Assembly (NCBI RefSeq): GCF_025996515.1 | Contig: NZ_BLRH01000055.1 | Span: 310,001-374,000 of the forward strand | Source: Rhizohabitans arisaemae | Lineage (GTDB): Bacteria > Actinomycetota > Actinomycetes > Streptosporangiales > Streptosporangiaceae | Reading direction: 5' to 3' | Length of the DNA stretch: 64,000 bases | In this document: positions 8,244 through 17,147 of the stretch, piece after piece | Layout: the number at the start of each line of letters is the position of its first letter | How positions within the stretch are numbered: the stretch's first letter is position 1 | Notes under the pieces: generated by a model | What the model was told of the DNA's origin: nothing | Databases searched by the model: none | What the model saw: only the letters and a program-made list of their open reading frames with translations | Translations under genes and position numbers: made by a program

Positions 8244-9527
8244 GTGAGCGTCACCGGAGACGGCGACACGGACACGGTCGAACACGCCGTGGCGGACGCG
8301 CACCGTCGCGAGTGGGCCTTCGTGCTCGCCGCGACGGCGCGCGTCGCCGGGGATCTCGACCTGGCCGAGGAGTGCGTCCAGGACGCCTACGTCGCCGCCC
8401 TGGACACCTGGGCCCGCGACGGCGTCCCCCGCAAGCCCGGCGCCTGGCTCACCGCCGCCGCCAAGCGCAAGGCGCTCGACGCGCTCCGCCGGAACCGGGT
8501 CTTCCGCACGAAGCTGCCCCTGCTCGTGGAGCCGGACGAGGTGGACATGGACGAGCCCGACGACGACGCGGTCCCCGACGACCGGCTGCGCCTCATCTTC
8601 ACCTGCTGCCACCCCGCGCTGAACCGGGAGGCCCAGGTGGCGCTGACCCTCCGCCTGGTGTGCGGGGTGAGCACCGGCGACATCTCCCGGTTGTTCCTGG
8701 TAACCGAGCCGACCATGGCCGCGCGGATCACCCGGGCCAAGAAGAAGATCTCCGCGGCCCGGATCCCGTACCGGGTACCGGGCGCCGACGAGCTGCCGGA
8801 CCGGCTGGACGCGGTGCTGACCGTCGTCCACCTCTTCTACACGACCGGGCACACGGCCCCGTCGGGAGGCGACCTGATCCGCGCCGACCTGGTGGAGCAC
8901 GCACTCAACCTGGCCCGGATCCTGCTCACCCTGATGCCCGACGAGCCGGAGGTCCGCGGGCTGCTCGCGCTGCTGATCCTCACCGACGCCCGCCGGAGCA
9001 CCCGGACCGACGCCCAGGGGCGCCTGGTGCTCCTGGAAGACCAGGACCGGTCCGCCTGGGACCGTGCCGCCATCGACGAGGGCTGCCACCTGACCGCCGA
9101 CGCGTTCCGTAGCGGCCGCGTCGGCCGGTACGCCCTCCAGGCCGCCATCGCCTCGCTGCACGCCGTCGCCGCCGACTACGCGGCGACCGACTGGCCGCAG
9201 GTACTGCGGCTCTACGACGAGCTGCTGAAGGTCTGGCCCTCACCCGTCGTCGCGCTCAACCGGGCGGTGGCCGTGTCGATGGTGTCCGGGCCGCCGGCCG
9301 CCCTCGACGAGATCGACGCGCTGGAACGGGACGGGCGGCTCGGCGGATACCACTATCTCCCGGCCGTCCGCGCCGATCTGCTCCGCAGGCTCGGCCGGTG
9401 GAGCGAGGCGGCGGCCGCCTACCGCGCGGCGCTGGACCTCGCGGACAACGCGGCGGAACGCGAGTTCCTCGCGAACCGTCTCGCCGAGGCTGTCGAATCC
9501 GGATCCGGTCGTCCGTCGGAAAGGTAA
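8244..9527 (+). CDS. ECF42-type RNA polymerase sigma factor with TPR-like C-terminal extension
   Basis: A 427-residue sigma factor starting at GTG 8244; any earlier start in this frame would overlap the YCII gene. Region 2 (residues about 15-80, including AEECVQDAYVAALDTW) and region 4 (about 120-180, with GVSTGDISRLFLVTEPTMAARITRAKKKI) are followed by about 240 residues of helical DUF6596/TPR-like extension. This architecture and the adjacent DGPF gene define ECF42. These factors lack an obvious anti-sigma factor and need the extension for activity. No anti-sigma gene is nearby. It probably reads the two matching promoters at 7807 and 9491, giving autoregulation together with control of the exporter. 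Confidence 0.9.
   Translation: MSVTGDGDTDTVEHAVADAHRREWAFVLAATARVAGDLDLAEECVQDAYVAALDTWARDGVPRKPGAWLTAAAKRKALDALRRNRVFRTKLPLLVEPDEVDMDEPDDDAVPDDRLRLIFTCCHPALNREAQVALTLRLVCGVSTGDISRLFLVTEPTMAARITRAKKKISAARIPYRVPGADELPDRLDAVLTVVHLFYTTGHTAPSGGDLIRADLVEHALNLARILLTLMPDEPEVRGLLALLILTDARRSTRTDAQGRLVLLEDQDRSAWDRAAIDEGCHLTADAFRSGRVGRYALQAAIASLHAVAADYAATDWPQVLRLYDELLKVWPSPVVALNRAVAVSMVSGPPAALDEIDALERDGRLGGYHYLPAVRADLLRRLGRWSEAAAAYRAALDLADNAAEREFLANRLAEAVESGSGRPSER
9491..9517 (+). promoter_or_regulatory. Second ECF42-type promoter, before the MFS gene
   Basis: TGTCGA at 9491-9496, 17-nt spacer, CGTC at 9514-9517, lying inside the last codons of the sigma gene and 39 bp before the MFS start codon. Its first twelve bases TGTCGAATCCGG equal those of the promoter at 7807. 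Confidence 0.75.
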
Positions 9528-9555
9528 CCGACGACAGACCGGAGGATTGATCACC

Positions 9556-11118
9556 ATGGAGACGACCCGCGCGACCCGGCGGGAGTGGCTGGGGCTGGCC
9601 GTGCTCGCACTGCCCACCCTGCTGCTCTCCCTGGACGTCAGCGTGCTGTACCTGGCGCTGCCCCAGTTGAGCGCCGACCTGGGCGCGGACAGCACCGAGC
9701 AACTGTGGATCCTGGACGTCTACTCGTTCACGCTGGCCGGTTTCCTGGTCACCATGGGCACCCTCGGCGACCGGATCGGCCGCCGGCGACTGCTGCTGTT
9801 CGGCGCCGCCGCGTTCGGCGTCACCTCGGTGGTGGCCGCCTACTCGACCGGCCCGGGCATGCTGATCGCCGCCCGCGCGCTGCTCGGGTTCTTCGGGGCG
9901 ACACTGATGCCCTCCACGATGGCGCTGATCCGCAACATGTTCCGCGACCCGGCGCAGATGGGCGTCGCGATCGGGGTGTGGTTCGCCTGTTTCATGGGCG
10001 GGATGGCGCTCGGCCCCCTGGTCGGCGGGGCGCTGCTCTCCTCGTTCTGGTGGGGATCGGCCTTCCTGCTCGGCGTGCCGTTCATGGCGCTGCTGCTGGT
10101 GGCCGGGCCGCTCCTGCTCCCCGAATACCGGGACCCCGGCGCAGGTCGGCTCGACCTGACCAGCGCCGTCCTGTCCCTGGCCATGATCCTCCCGGTCGTC
10201 TACGGGCTCAAGGAGATCGCACGTGAGGGCCTGGCCGTCCTCCCGGCCGCCGCCCTCGTGGCGGGTGCCGGGGTCGGCGTGGTCTTCGTACGGCGGCAGC
10301 GCCGGCTGGCCGACCCGCTGCTGGACCTGCGGCTGTTCGCCAACCGCCCGTTCCGCAGGGCACTGCTGACCACGCTCGCCCTCGGCGTGGTGATGGCCGG
10401 GGTCAGCTTCACCTCCGCCCTCTATCTTCAGGTCGTGCGCGGGCTGTCCCCGCTGGAGGCCGGGCTCTGGCTGATCCCGCAGACCGTCGTGATGGCGGCC
10501 GGGATAATGTTCACCCAGACACTGGCCCACCGGATCCGCCCCGCCCATCTCATGACGGCCGGTCTGCTGATCGCCGGGGCCGGGCTGTTCGCGCAGGTCT
10601 GGACCGACCCCGCCGACGGCCTCGCGCACGTGGTGATCGGGCTCACCCTCGCCTCCCTGGGCATCTCCCCCACGATGGCGCTGTCGATGAACCTGATCCT
10701 CGGCGCCGCCCCGCCGGAGAAAGCCGGATCGGCCGCGTCGATCTCGGAGACCGGCGGCGAGTTCGGGGTCGCCCTCGGCGTCGCGACGCTGGGCAGCCTG
10801 ACCGCCTACGTCTACCGGACCGGCCTGGCCGTGCCCCCGGGCACCCCCGCCGCGGCCGAGCAGGCCGCCCGGCAGGGCATCGTCGAAGCCGCGGTCGCGG
10901 CAGGCCGGCTACCCGGACCACACGGCGCCGACCTGCTCGACGCCGCCCGGACCGCCTTCACCTCCGGCCTGACCGCCGTCGCCGGCGTCGGCACCGCCGT
11001 CTTCCTCGGCCTCGCCGTCCTTACCGCCTTCGCCTTCCGGCACATCCCCCCGACCGGCTCGGCACCCGAGACCGGGACCGGCCCGGACCAGGAGCCGGCG
11101 GTGGCCGCGACCCACTGA
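9556..11118 (+). CDS. MFS drug exporter, DHA2 family, probable ECF42 target
   Basis: A 520-residue, 14-helix transporter. The ATG at 9556 has GGAGG ten nucleotides upstream; a TTG at 9547 is too close to that site. Motif A is GTLGDRIGRRR and the helix-1 aspartate is in LLSLDVSVLYLALPQL. The family exports toxic compounds with proton exchange. The gene begins 28 bp after the sigma gene and has its own ECF42-type promoter, so drug export is probably one output of the sigma factor. It ends in an alanine/threonine-rich tail and is followed by a strong terminator hairpin. Confidence 0.88.
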   Translation: METTRATRREWLGLAVLALPTLLLSLDVSVLYLALPQLSADLGADSTEQLWILDVYSFTLAGFLVTMGTLGDRIGRRRLLLFGAAAFGVTSVVAAYSTGPGMLIAARALLGFFGATLMPSTMALIRNMFRDPAQMGVAIGVWFACFMGGMALGPLVGGALLSSFWWGSAFLLGVPFMALLLVAGPLLLPEYRDPGAGRLDLTSAVLSLAMILPVVYGLKEIAREGLAVLPAAALVAGAGVGVVFVRRQRRLADPLLDLRLFANRPFRRALLTTLALGVVMAGVSFTSALYLQVVRGLSPLEAGLWLIPQTVVMAAGIMFTQTLAHRIRPAHLMTAGLLIAGAGLFAQVWTDPADGLAHVVIGLTLASLGISPTMALSMNLILGAAPPEKAGSAASISETGGEFGVALGVATLGSLTAYVYRTGLAVPPGTPAAAEQAARQGIVEAAVAAGRLPGPHGADLLDAARTAFTSGLTAVAGVGTAVFLGLAVLTAFAFRHIPPTGSAPETGTGPDQEPAVAATH

Positions 11119-11128
11119 CATCGCCGAA

Positions 11129-11163
11129 CCGCGTGGGTACGGCGGGTGCCGGTGCCCACGCGG
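11129..11163 (+). terminator. Strong hairpin terminator after the MFS gene
   Basis: Arms of 12 bp (11129-11140 and 11152-11163, one G:T wobble) around an 11-nt loop, starting 10 nt after the MFS stop. The remainder of the gap to 11471, between convergent genes, shows nothing else I can support. Confidence 0.7.
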
Positions 11164-11471
11164 CGCCCGTACCCCCTCTGCCGCCGGGCAGTGGGTATAC
11201 CCGGAACGGCTCCGTCCCGCCCATGCCGGGTGGAGCGGACACGCGGCTGTGTCCGGATCGCCCTCACGGGGGTCGGCCACCGCGCTCTTCGCCGTGTTCT
11301 CCCGATCGCCGTAAGCTCCGGGTCACCCGCTCGCGGCCGACCGCTCGACGCCCACCGCGCGAGGCTCGTCTTCTTCGGAGCCGGCCCGCGAGCGGGTATC
11401 CCACGGTCCGCACCTTCGCGACGGCCGACACCGCCTCGGCCCGCTCAAACGATCGGTCGAGCGTACGGACG

Positions 11472-13319
11472 TCAGGTGCCGCCGTTGAGGCGGACGGGGA
11501 TGCGCAGGCGGCAGATGACGGCGTCGGTGTGGCGGCGGATCGCGCGGTCCAAGACCGCCGCCCGCTGGTTCTGCAGCAGCCGCTGCCAGGACCTCGGCAG
11601 ATGCGACTCAGGGATGAGGACGACGAGCCGGTCGTGCGCGCCCTCGGCGACGGCGGCGTGCAGGTAGTCGACGATCGGCCGGGTCAGGGAGCGGGTCCGG
11701 CTGTGCAGCACGATGAGGGGTACGTGGGGCTGCCAGACGTTCCACGCCCGGCGCACCTCGTCGGCGGACCTGGCGTCCCGATCCTCGGGGTGGACGACGG
11801 TGAGCGCGCGGACCTCGTCGCCGAGGGACAGCGCGGCGCCGATCGCCTCCTGGGTGAGCAGGTTCACCGCGCCGACCGGGACGATGACCAGCGAGCGGCG
11901 GGGTTCGGGGCGGGCGGGTACCTCCCCCAGGTGCAGTGCGACGCCGATACGCAGGTAGGTGCGGTGCACGAGTTCGAACAGCGCGGCCAAGCCGGCGACG
12001 ACGAGGAACACCAGCCAGCCGCCCTCGGAGAACTTCGCGACCAGTTGAACACCGAGGGCCCCGGCGGTGAGCAGTGCGCCCAGGCCGTTGAGGGCGACGT
12101 GCCCGCGCCAGCCGCGACCGCGTTCGCGATGCCAGTGCCTGACCATACCGGCCTGGCAGAGGGTGAAACCGATGAACACCGCGATGGCGAAGAACGGCAC
12201 CAGCGTCTGGGTGTTCCCCTCGGCGACGATGAGCAGGACCAAGGCGGCGACGGCGAGCACCGTGACGCCGTACCGGTAGACCTGCCGATCGGCCCGGAGC
12301 CCGAAAACGTGCGGCAGGTGGTTGTCGTGGGCCAGGAGCGAGGCCAGGACGGGCATACCGCCGAAGGAGGTGTTGGCCGCCAGGGCCAGGATCAGCATGG
12401 TGGCGAACTGCACGAGGTAGAAGGCGATGTTGTGGCCGAGTGCCGCATCGGTGACCTGGGCCAGGACGGTCTTGGTACCGCTGGGGGCGACATGGAACTT
12501 GTCGATCAGGAGAGCCAGGCCGATCAGCATCGTCCCCAGCAGGACGCCGAGCATGACTTCGGTGAGCTGGGCCCGCTTGACCCGGGGGGTGCGGAAGTTG
12601 GGAACGGCGTTCGCGATGGCTTCGACGCCGGTCAACGCCGAGCAGCCGGAGGCGAAGGCGCGCAGCAGCAACAGCACACCGACGGTGGTCGTGGCGGAGG
12701 CGGCCGGATGGCTGGGCTCGGTGGCGGGGTGTGCACGCACCAATCCGGCCAGCACGACGGCGGCGATCGCCACGACGAAGAGCAGGGTCGGCACGATCAT
12801 CACCTTGGCCGACTCCGCGACGCCGTACAGATTGACGCCCGTGATCAGCGCCAGCACGACCGTGCACAGCAGGACCCGCTCGCCGTGGAGGGCGGGAAAG
12901 GCCGAGGTGAGCGCGGCGACTCCGGCGGAGACCGACACCGCGACGTTGAGCACGTAGTCGATGATCAGTGAGGCGGCGGCGATCAGGCTGACCCGCCGGC
13001 CCAGGTACCGCCCGGCGACCGCGTACGCGCCGCCGCCGTTCGGGAAAGCGGCGATCACCTGCCGGTAGGAGGTCGTCAGCACGGCCAGCAGCACCACGAT
13101 GGCCAGCGTGACGGGCAGCGTGAACCCCAGCCCCCGGCTGCCGGCCACCGCCAGCACCACCACGATCGCCTCCGGCCCGTACGCCACGGAGGCCAGCGCG
13201 TCCAGCGACAGCGAGGCAACCCCTTGCGGGACGGTCAGCCGATCCCGTTCACGGCGCTTGACCGCGCGGTGGCGGGCGGGGCGATCCGCGCCGGCGGCAT
13301 CCTTGGCGCTCGCAGGCAC
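11472..13319 (-). CDS. APC-superfamily permease, KimA-like (potassium) transporter
   Basis: A 615-residue protein with a GTG start. Residues about 25-470 form twelve membrane helices of the APC fold (SLSLDALASVAYGPEA in helix 1, GGGAYAVAGRYLG after helix 2). The C-terminal 135 residues form a soluble alpha/beta domain ending in a universal-stress-like segment. This size and layout match KimA (YdaO), the proton-coupled high-affinity potassium transporter inhibited by c-di-AMP, more than a plain amino-acid permease; the call is by architecture and helix-1/2 motifs. It is monocistronic. No clear c-di-AMP riboswitch was found in the 277 bp upstream. Confidence 0.75.
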   Translation of the reverse strand: MPASAKDAAGADRPARHRAVKRRERDRLTVPQGVASLSLDALASVAYGPEAIVVVLAVAGSRGLGFTLPVTLAIVVLLAVLTTSYRQVIAAFPNGGGAYAVAGRYLGRRVSLIAAASLIIDYVLNVAVSVSAGVAALTSAFPALHGERVLLCTVVLALITGVNLYGVAESAKVMIVPTLLFVVAIAAVVLAGLVRAHPATEPSHPAASATTTVGVLLLLRAFASGCSALTGVEAIANAVPNFRTPRVKRAQLTEVMLGVLLGTMLIGLALLIDKFHVAPSGTKTVLAQVTDAALGHNIAFYLVQFATMLILALAANTSFGGMPVLASLLAHDNHLPHVFGLRADRQVYRYGVTVLAVAALVLLIVAEGNTQTLVPFFAIAVFIGFTLCQAGMVRHWHRERGRGWRGHVALNGLGALLTAGALGVQLVAKFSEGGWLVFLVVAGLAALFELVHRTYLRIGVALHLGEVPARPEPRRSLVIVPVGAVNLLTQEAIGAALSLGDEVRALTVVHPEDRDARSADEVRRAWNVWQPHVPLIVLHSRTRSLTRPIVDYLHAAVAEGAHDRLVVLIPESHLPRSWQRLLQNQRAAVLDRAIRRHTDAVICRLRIPVRLNGGT

Positions 13320-13596
13320 AGCCGTCTCCGCTCCACGTCATCCGCTGCCGTGGTTCGCCCATGGCCCTGCGCGGATGATTCCCCGAAACCCCTGGTCGGA
13401 GCGTATGGAATGCGTTAAGCCCAGGCCACGATCCGCTTCGGCCCCGCGGGAATCCCACATCCTGGCGGAACGACCACATCGCCTTGCGCCGTCTTCCCGA
13501 TCGCCCTGGCTCACCGTGCTCCGGTGCGGTATCCGGAGTTCGGTGAAGTCTCGGCACAAGGGAACCGGCAAACCCGTCCCGGCCTCGCGCCAGGCG

Positions 13597-15057
13597 TCAG
13601 CCGTACAGGTCGTCGAGTCCGACCAGGTCAACCTCACCACGCCGACGCGCCTGGGAGAGCTCCTCGGTGAAACCCGAACCGGAGTAGCAGACCAAGCGAG
13701 TCTGGGAGGTGTCGTACCTGTCGCCGCGGGCGATGAGATCGCGGATATGTCGAAGCCGTTGGAGATGTCCCTCCCCCATGATGTCGCCCCACTTGACCTC
13801 ACCGATCGCGAGCAGCGGCGGCTTGCCGTCGTCGGCGTGCCCGACAGCCGCGACATCCACCTGGTGGGTGGTCCGGCCGGTCGGGTCGTTGACGGTCCCC
13901 GCGGTCACCTGAACGGGCCAGCCACCGAAACGGTCTTCGGCGAAGTGGAGCGTCCAGTCGCGACACAGCCGCTCGAAGTGCGGGCCAAGGACATTCCCGG
14001 TGAACCGCTGCCTGGCCCGCTGCCAGATCCGGTCGGTGGCGGTGGCCCGCGTGAGCTGTGGCCAGAAGGGACGCATCATCACGTGATAGAAAGTGAGCAG
14101 CGGCTCGCTGATCCGGAAGTCGGTACGGTTGGCACGGAAGGCGTCGGTCTCGCGGGCTATGAGCCCGGCGCCCTCAAGCACCGTCAGCGGATGAGAGAGC
14201 TCGTTGCTCTTACGGCCCACATGGCCGGCGATCCCACCGCGCCCGCTGTTGCCCTCGGCGATGGCGCTGAGCACCGAATGGTAGATAGCACCATCTCGCA
14301 GGTCGGGCTCCTCCGCCAGCAGGTACCTCGCTTCCAGGAACATCGGGCTGCCCGGGGACAGCACGGCCCGCACGATCCAGTCGTCGAAGTCGTCCGGATT
14401 CCGGGGCGCGTCGTAACGGATCATCTCGGTGCGGTAGGCGGGCGTGCCGCCGACGACGGCGTGAACGAGCAGCGCGAGCCGCGGGTCGGCCAACTCCCAG
14501 AACCGAGCGGCGAGCCGGTAGTCGAGGGTGTTCACCGGCAGGTCGAGCGACGCCCGTCCACGCAACGGCGCGTTACCCGAAAGCAGTCCGCCCATGAACG
14601 ACATGGCCGAACCGCACAGCAGCAGCCGGGTTCGGGAGGTCGTGCGCTCGGGCCTGCGTGGAGCATAGGCACCCTGGATGGCCGAAGGCAGCGCGGGGTT
14701 GGCACGGACGAGATAGGGGAACTCATCGATCACGACGGGGACCGGACGATCCCGGCCGATCCTCAGCAGAGCATCGATCACCATGGGCCAGTCCGACGGC
14801 GTGAAAGGGATGGCCGGATCGAGGTAGCGGGTCAACGCCTTCCCGATGAGTGCGAGCGACTCGGCGTCGGTCGCCTCCTGCGCGGAGAAGTAGAACCCGC
14901 CCAGTTCCTGGCAGAGCGACTCCAGCAGGAAGCTCTTGCCCTGGCGGCGGCGCCCCGAGACGACACCGAGCGTGGCACCCGGCTGCTCGTCCGCCGCGAA
15001 CTTCACCAGCATCGACCATTCACGATCACGGTCGAACATGCTCGCCGGCTTTCGCAT
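13597..15057 (-). CDS. Archaeal-type ATPase with DUF234 nuclease-like C-terminus
   Basis: A 486-residue STAND/MNS-like ATPase. Walker A is GRRRQGKS (residues 35-42), Walker B VVIDEFP about residue 107, followed by a winged-helix region and a C-terminal DUF234 module resembling restriction-endonuclease folds (AIGEVKWGD holds the E-x-K pair). Such proteins are common in archaea and sporadic in actinomycetes, often mobile, with unknown function, possibly DNA damage or defence. Start ATG 15057 has GGAGG at 15062-15066. A perfect 22-bp inverted repeat lies immediately upstream of that ribosome binding site. A second in-frame Met (codon 7) could also serve. Confidence 0.8.
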   Translation of the reverse strand: MRKPASMFDRDREWSMLVKFAADEQPGATLGVVSGRRRQGKSFLLESLCQELGGFYFSAQEATDAESLALIGKALTRYLDPAIPFTPSDWPMVIDALLRIGRDRPVPVVIDEFPYLVRANPALPSAIQGAYAPRRPERTTSRTRLLLCGSAMSFMGGLLSGNAPLRGRASLDLPVNTLDYRLAARFWELADPRLALLVHAVVGGTPAYRTEMIRYDAPRNPDDFDDWIVRAVLSPGSPMFLEARYLLAEEPDLRDGAIYHSVLSAIAEGNSGRGGIAGHVGRKSNELSHPLTVLEGAGLIARETDAFRANRTDFRISEPLLTFYHVMMRPFWPQLTRATATDRIWQRARQRFTGNVLGPHFERLCRDWTLHFAEDRFGGWPVQVTAGTVNDPTGRTTHQVDVAAVGHADDGKPPLLAIGEVKWGDIMGEGHLQRLRHIRDLIARGDRYDTSQTRLVCYSGSGFTEELSQARRRGEVDLVGLDDLYG

Positions 15058-15066
15058 ACGGCCTCC

Positions 15067-15115
15067 AGAAGCTGAGAGAAGTACAGTTCTGATAACTGTA
15101 CTTCTCTCAGCTTCT
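15067..15115. promoter_or_regulatory. Perfect 22-bp inverted repeat before the ATPase gene
   Basis: Arms 15067-15088 and 15094-15115 are exact inverse complements around the 5-nt loop CTGAT. The element ends one base from the GGAGG ribosome binding site of the ATPase gene. As DNA it could be an operator; as RNA it would be a very stable hairpin at the 5' end of the mRNA. It is much richer in A+T than the surroundings. Neither role is proven. Confidence 0.85.
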
Positions 15116-15548
15116 CACGGAAGCCGCGAGTCACGCGGGAACGGACCGGCGACAACCGGACGGAGGCGCCGCTACAGCCGGATACCGGGATGCCGGCGCT
15201 TCGCCGACACACGTCAAGCCGGTTCGTGCCACAAGGTCGTGAGCACGGGCAGGCGATCGGTCCGCGCCGCGACCGGCGGCTGTGTCGTTGGGCCCGTGAC
15301 ACCGGACAGCGCATCCGCTGCGCCGTGGCCGGGGATCTTGGGACCTGACAGGAGTCATGGGTGTGCCGAGTTGTCGGACACGTCGGAGCCGTTGGTGCGC
15401 TGGACAGCCTGTCGGTGGCGCTTTGATGCCGTCGGGGTGTTCACGCGTGGGCGTGGCCTGCGGTCGAGGCCGAATTTCAAGATCACTTCCCGGCCGGTAA
15501 GTGATCGTTCGCCGGACTCGCCGAGGACTCGGGCACCGCGTGCGTTGA
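15116..15548. other. Intergenic, nothing recognised
   Basis: 433 bp between the ATPase promoter region and the end of the hydrolase pseudogene. Short open frames exist on both strands but none shows coding character or a ribosome binding site. Confidence 0.45.
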
Positions 15549-16310
15549 TCAACTGTCCGTCAGGAAGGCCAGGGCGTCCGAAGCGAACCGTTTGTCGGTG
15601 AACGTGCCGCTGTGGCTTCGGCCCGGGTAGACGACGAGCTGGGCGTCCGGGATGCCTTCCACCGTCTGCCGGGCCAGTTCCAGCGGGTAGACCAGGTCCC
15701 TGTCGCCCTGGATCAGCAGCGTGGCCGCCTTGATGTCATGCAGCCGTCCACGCAGGTCGAAGCCGTCCTCGGCGTCGAGGGCGATGACGGCGTCGGTGTG
15801 GTCTTCGTGGCCGCTGTCGGACAGCCACAGCAGGGCTTCGAGCAGCCTTCGGCCGATCGTCGATTCCGTGACGACCTCGGCCAGCGCGGGGCTCGGCCGC
15901 CTGCCTTGGCGTGCGCGCTCGATGTAGGCGCGCTGGGCTCGCCTGCCGATGGGGCCGAGGGCGCAGGCCGTCCCGGCCAGGACGAGGCGGTCGACCAGGC
16001 CGGGATGGTCGGCGGCGAGTTGAAGGGCGATGGATCCGCCGGTGGAGATGGCCAGCATGTTCACCGGGGCCTCGAAGGTGGTTCTGATCGCCTGCGCGTA
16101 GACGGCGGCGAGGTCGGTCATCGTCGTGCCGGGTGGCAGCCCAGGTCGGCGGTTGACGACGTAGACGGTGAAATGCTCGGTGAACGGTCGCACCAGCCGC
16201 ATCGTGGACCAGCGCGCCAAGCCTCTCGGGTTGGCCGCTTGCGGGGTTTAGAGCAGGACGACCAGGGGTGGTCCTTCACCGGCCGACAGGTACGGCAGGT
16301 CGTTCAGCAT
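15549..16310 (-). pseudogene. Alpha/beta hydrolase interrupted by an in-frame TAA
   Basis: The frame opens at ATG 16310, which overlaps the TetR stop (ATGCTGA), and reads MLNDLPYLSAGEGPPLVVLL before TAA at 16248-16250 (codon 21). The same frame then continues without a break for 233 codons to 15549 with a typical hydrolase body: AISTGGS nucleophile motif, the acid in QGDRDLVYP and the histidine in PGRSHSG. Homologous N-termini normally read VVLLPGL... at the break, so a few codons may be lost. Re-initiation at TTG 16220 (MARWSTMRL) would miss the first strand and oxyanion-hole loop. I regard the gene as inactivated; a sequencing error is the main alternative. Confidence 0.75.
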
Positions 16311-16891
16311 GAGGTGAGCCCTTCCGTGACGGCATCGATCAGGCGGTCCATCACGGACGGGTAGATGTCGGCGTCCAGGTGTTCGGCGTACAGCGGGGTC
16401 AGCAGGACCGCGCGCAGCACGCCGAGCAGTACCTGCGGATCGCCTTCCAGCCGGGTGTCGAGGAACTGGAGCAGATCGGCCATCGGGCCGTCCTCCGCGG
16501 CGGCCATCCGCTCGGGGGTGAGCTTGGCGGCCACTGCGGCCATCTCCTGCGGGTGGGACATCAGCCGCCGGTAGAGCGGGTTGGTGTCGAGTTCGGCGAC
16601 CGTGGCACGCAGGAAGCGCCGCAGGCTGTCGCGGGTGTCGGTGCCGCGGTTGAGCCCTTCGTCGATCACGCGCCGCCGCACCCCCTCGTACTGCCGCAGC
16701 ATGACCTCGAAGTAGAGGTCCTCCTTGGAGTCGTAGAAGGCGTAGATCGAGGACTTGGCGATGCCTGCGGGGGTCGTCAGCTCTTCCAGTGACGTCTTGC
16801 GCAGGCCCTGGGTCGAGAAGAGGCGGGTGGCGGTGTCGAGCAACCGCTCGATGATCCGCGCCCGCTCTTCCTCGGAGAACGCCGGCGGCAT
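16304..16891 (-). CDS. TetR-family transcriptional repressor
   Basis: A 195-residue TetR regulator. Residues 8-60 form the helix-turn-helix (LFSTQGLRKTSLEEL, GIAKSSIYAFYDSKEDLY). The ATG at 16891 (MPPAFSEEERAR) is preceded by GGAGA; an upstream in-frame extension would read through the operator. A perfect 9-bp inverted repeat sits just upstream, so autorepression is likely. The stop codon overlaps the start of the hydrolase gene, so the pair formed one transcriptional unit; the hydrolase is now broken. Ligand unknown. Confidence 0.88.
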   Translation of the reverse strand: MPPAFSEEERARIIERLLDTATRLFSTQGLRKTSLEELTTPAGIAKSSIYAFYDSKEDLYFEVMLRQYEGVRRRVIDEGLNRGTDTRDSLRRFLRATVAELDTNPLYRRLMSHPQEMAAVAAKLTPERMAAAEDGPMADLLQFLDTRLEGDPQVLLGVLRAVLLTPLYAEHLDADIYPSVMDRLIDAVTEGLTSC

Positions 16892-16901
16892 ATCATCTCC
16901 A

Positions 16902-16928
16902 TATGAACAATCTGGTTTTTTGTTCATA
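16902..16928. promoter_or_regulatory. TetR operator
   Basis: TATGAACAA at 16902-16910 and TTGTTCATA at 16920-16928 are perfect inverse complements with a 9-nt spacer, 10 bp before the TetR start codon. The position and symmetry are those of a TetR autoregulatory operator. Confidence 0.8.
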
Positions 16929-17048
16929 CAATACTCTGTGGGCGCCCGGCCGACGCAAGCCGCAGATCTCACCCGCTCCTTTCCGGAGGCCGACGTGAAG
17001 CCCCCGGACAAACCGGAAGTTGACGTGAGGACCCCCTACGTCAATAGC

Positions 17049-17080
17049 AAGGAGGTCCGGCCCAAAGACCGAACCTCCTT
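17049..17080 (-). terminator. Hairpin downstream of nrdJ
   Basis: Arms AAGGAGGTCCGG (17049-17060) and CCGAACCTCCTT (17069-17080) pair with one mismatch around an 8-nt loop, 67 nt beyond the nrdJ stop. There is no clear T run, as is common in actinomycetes. Confidence 0.65.
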
Positions 17081-17147
17081 ACAACCCAGCATCACCGAGA
17101 CCTCAACCGAAGCGTCGAGTTCCGGTTAACCGGATGACTTCGGGGAG

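Noticed and set aside
13320-13596. c-di-AMP (ydaO) riboswitch before the KimA-like gene
   Set aside because: Only a few bases resemble the conserved core; no consistent stem order was recognised. A covariance search would settle it.
16248-16250. Selenocysteine readthrough in the interrupted hydrolase
   Set aside because: The codon is TAA, not TGA.
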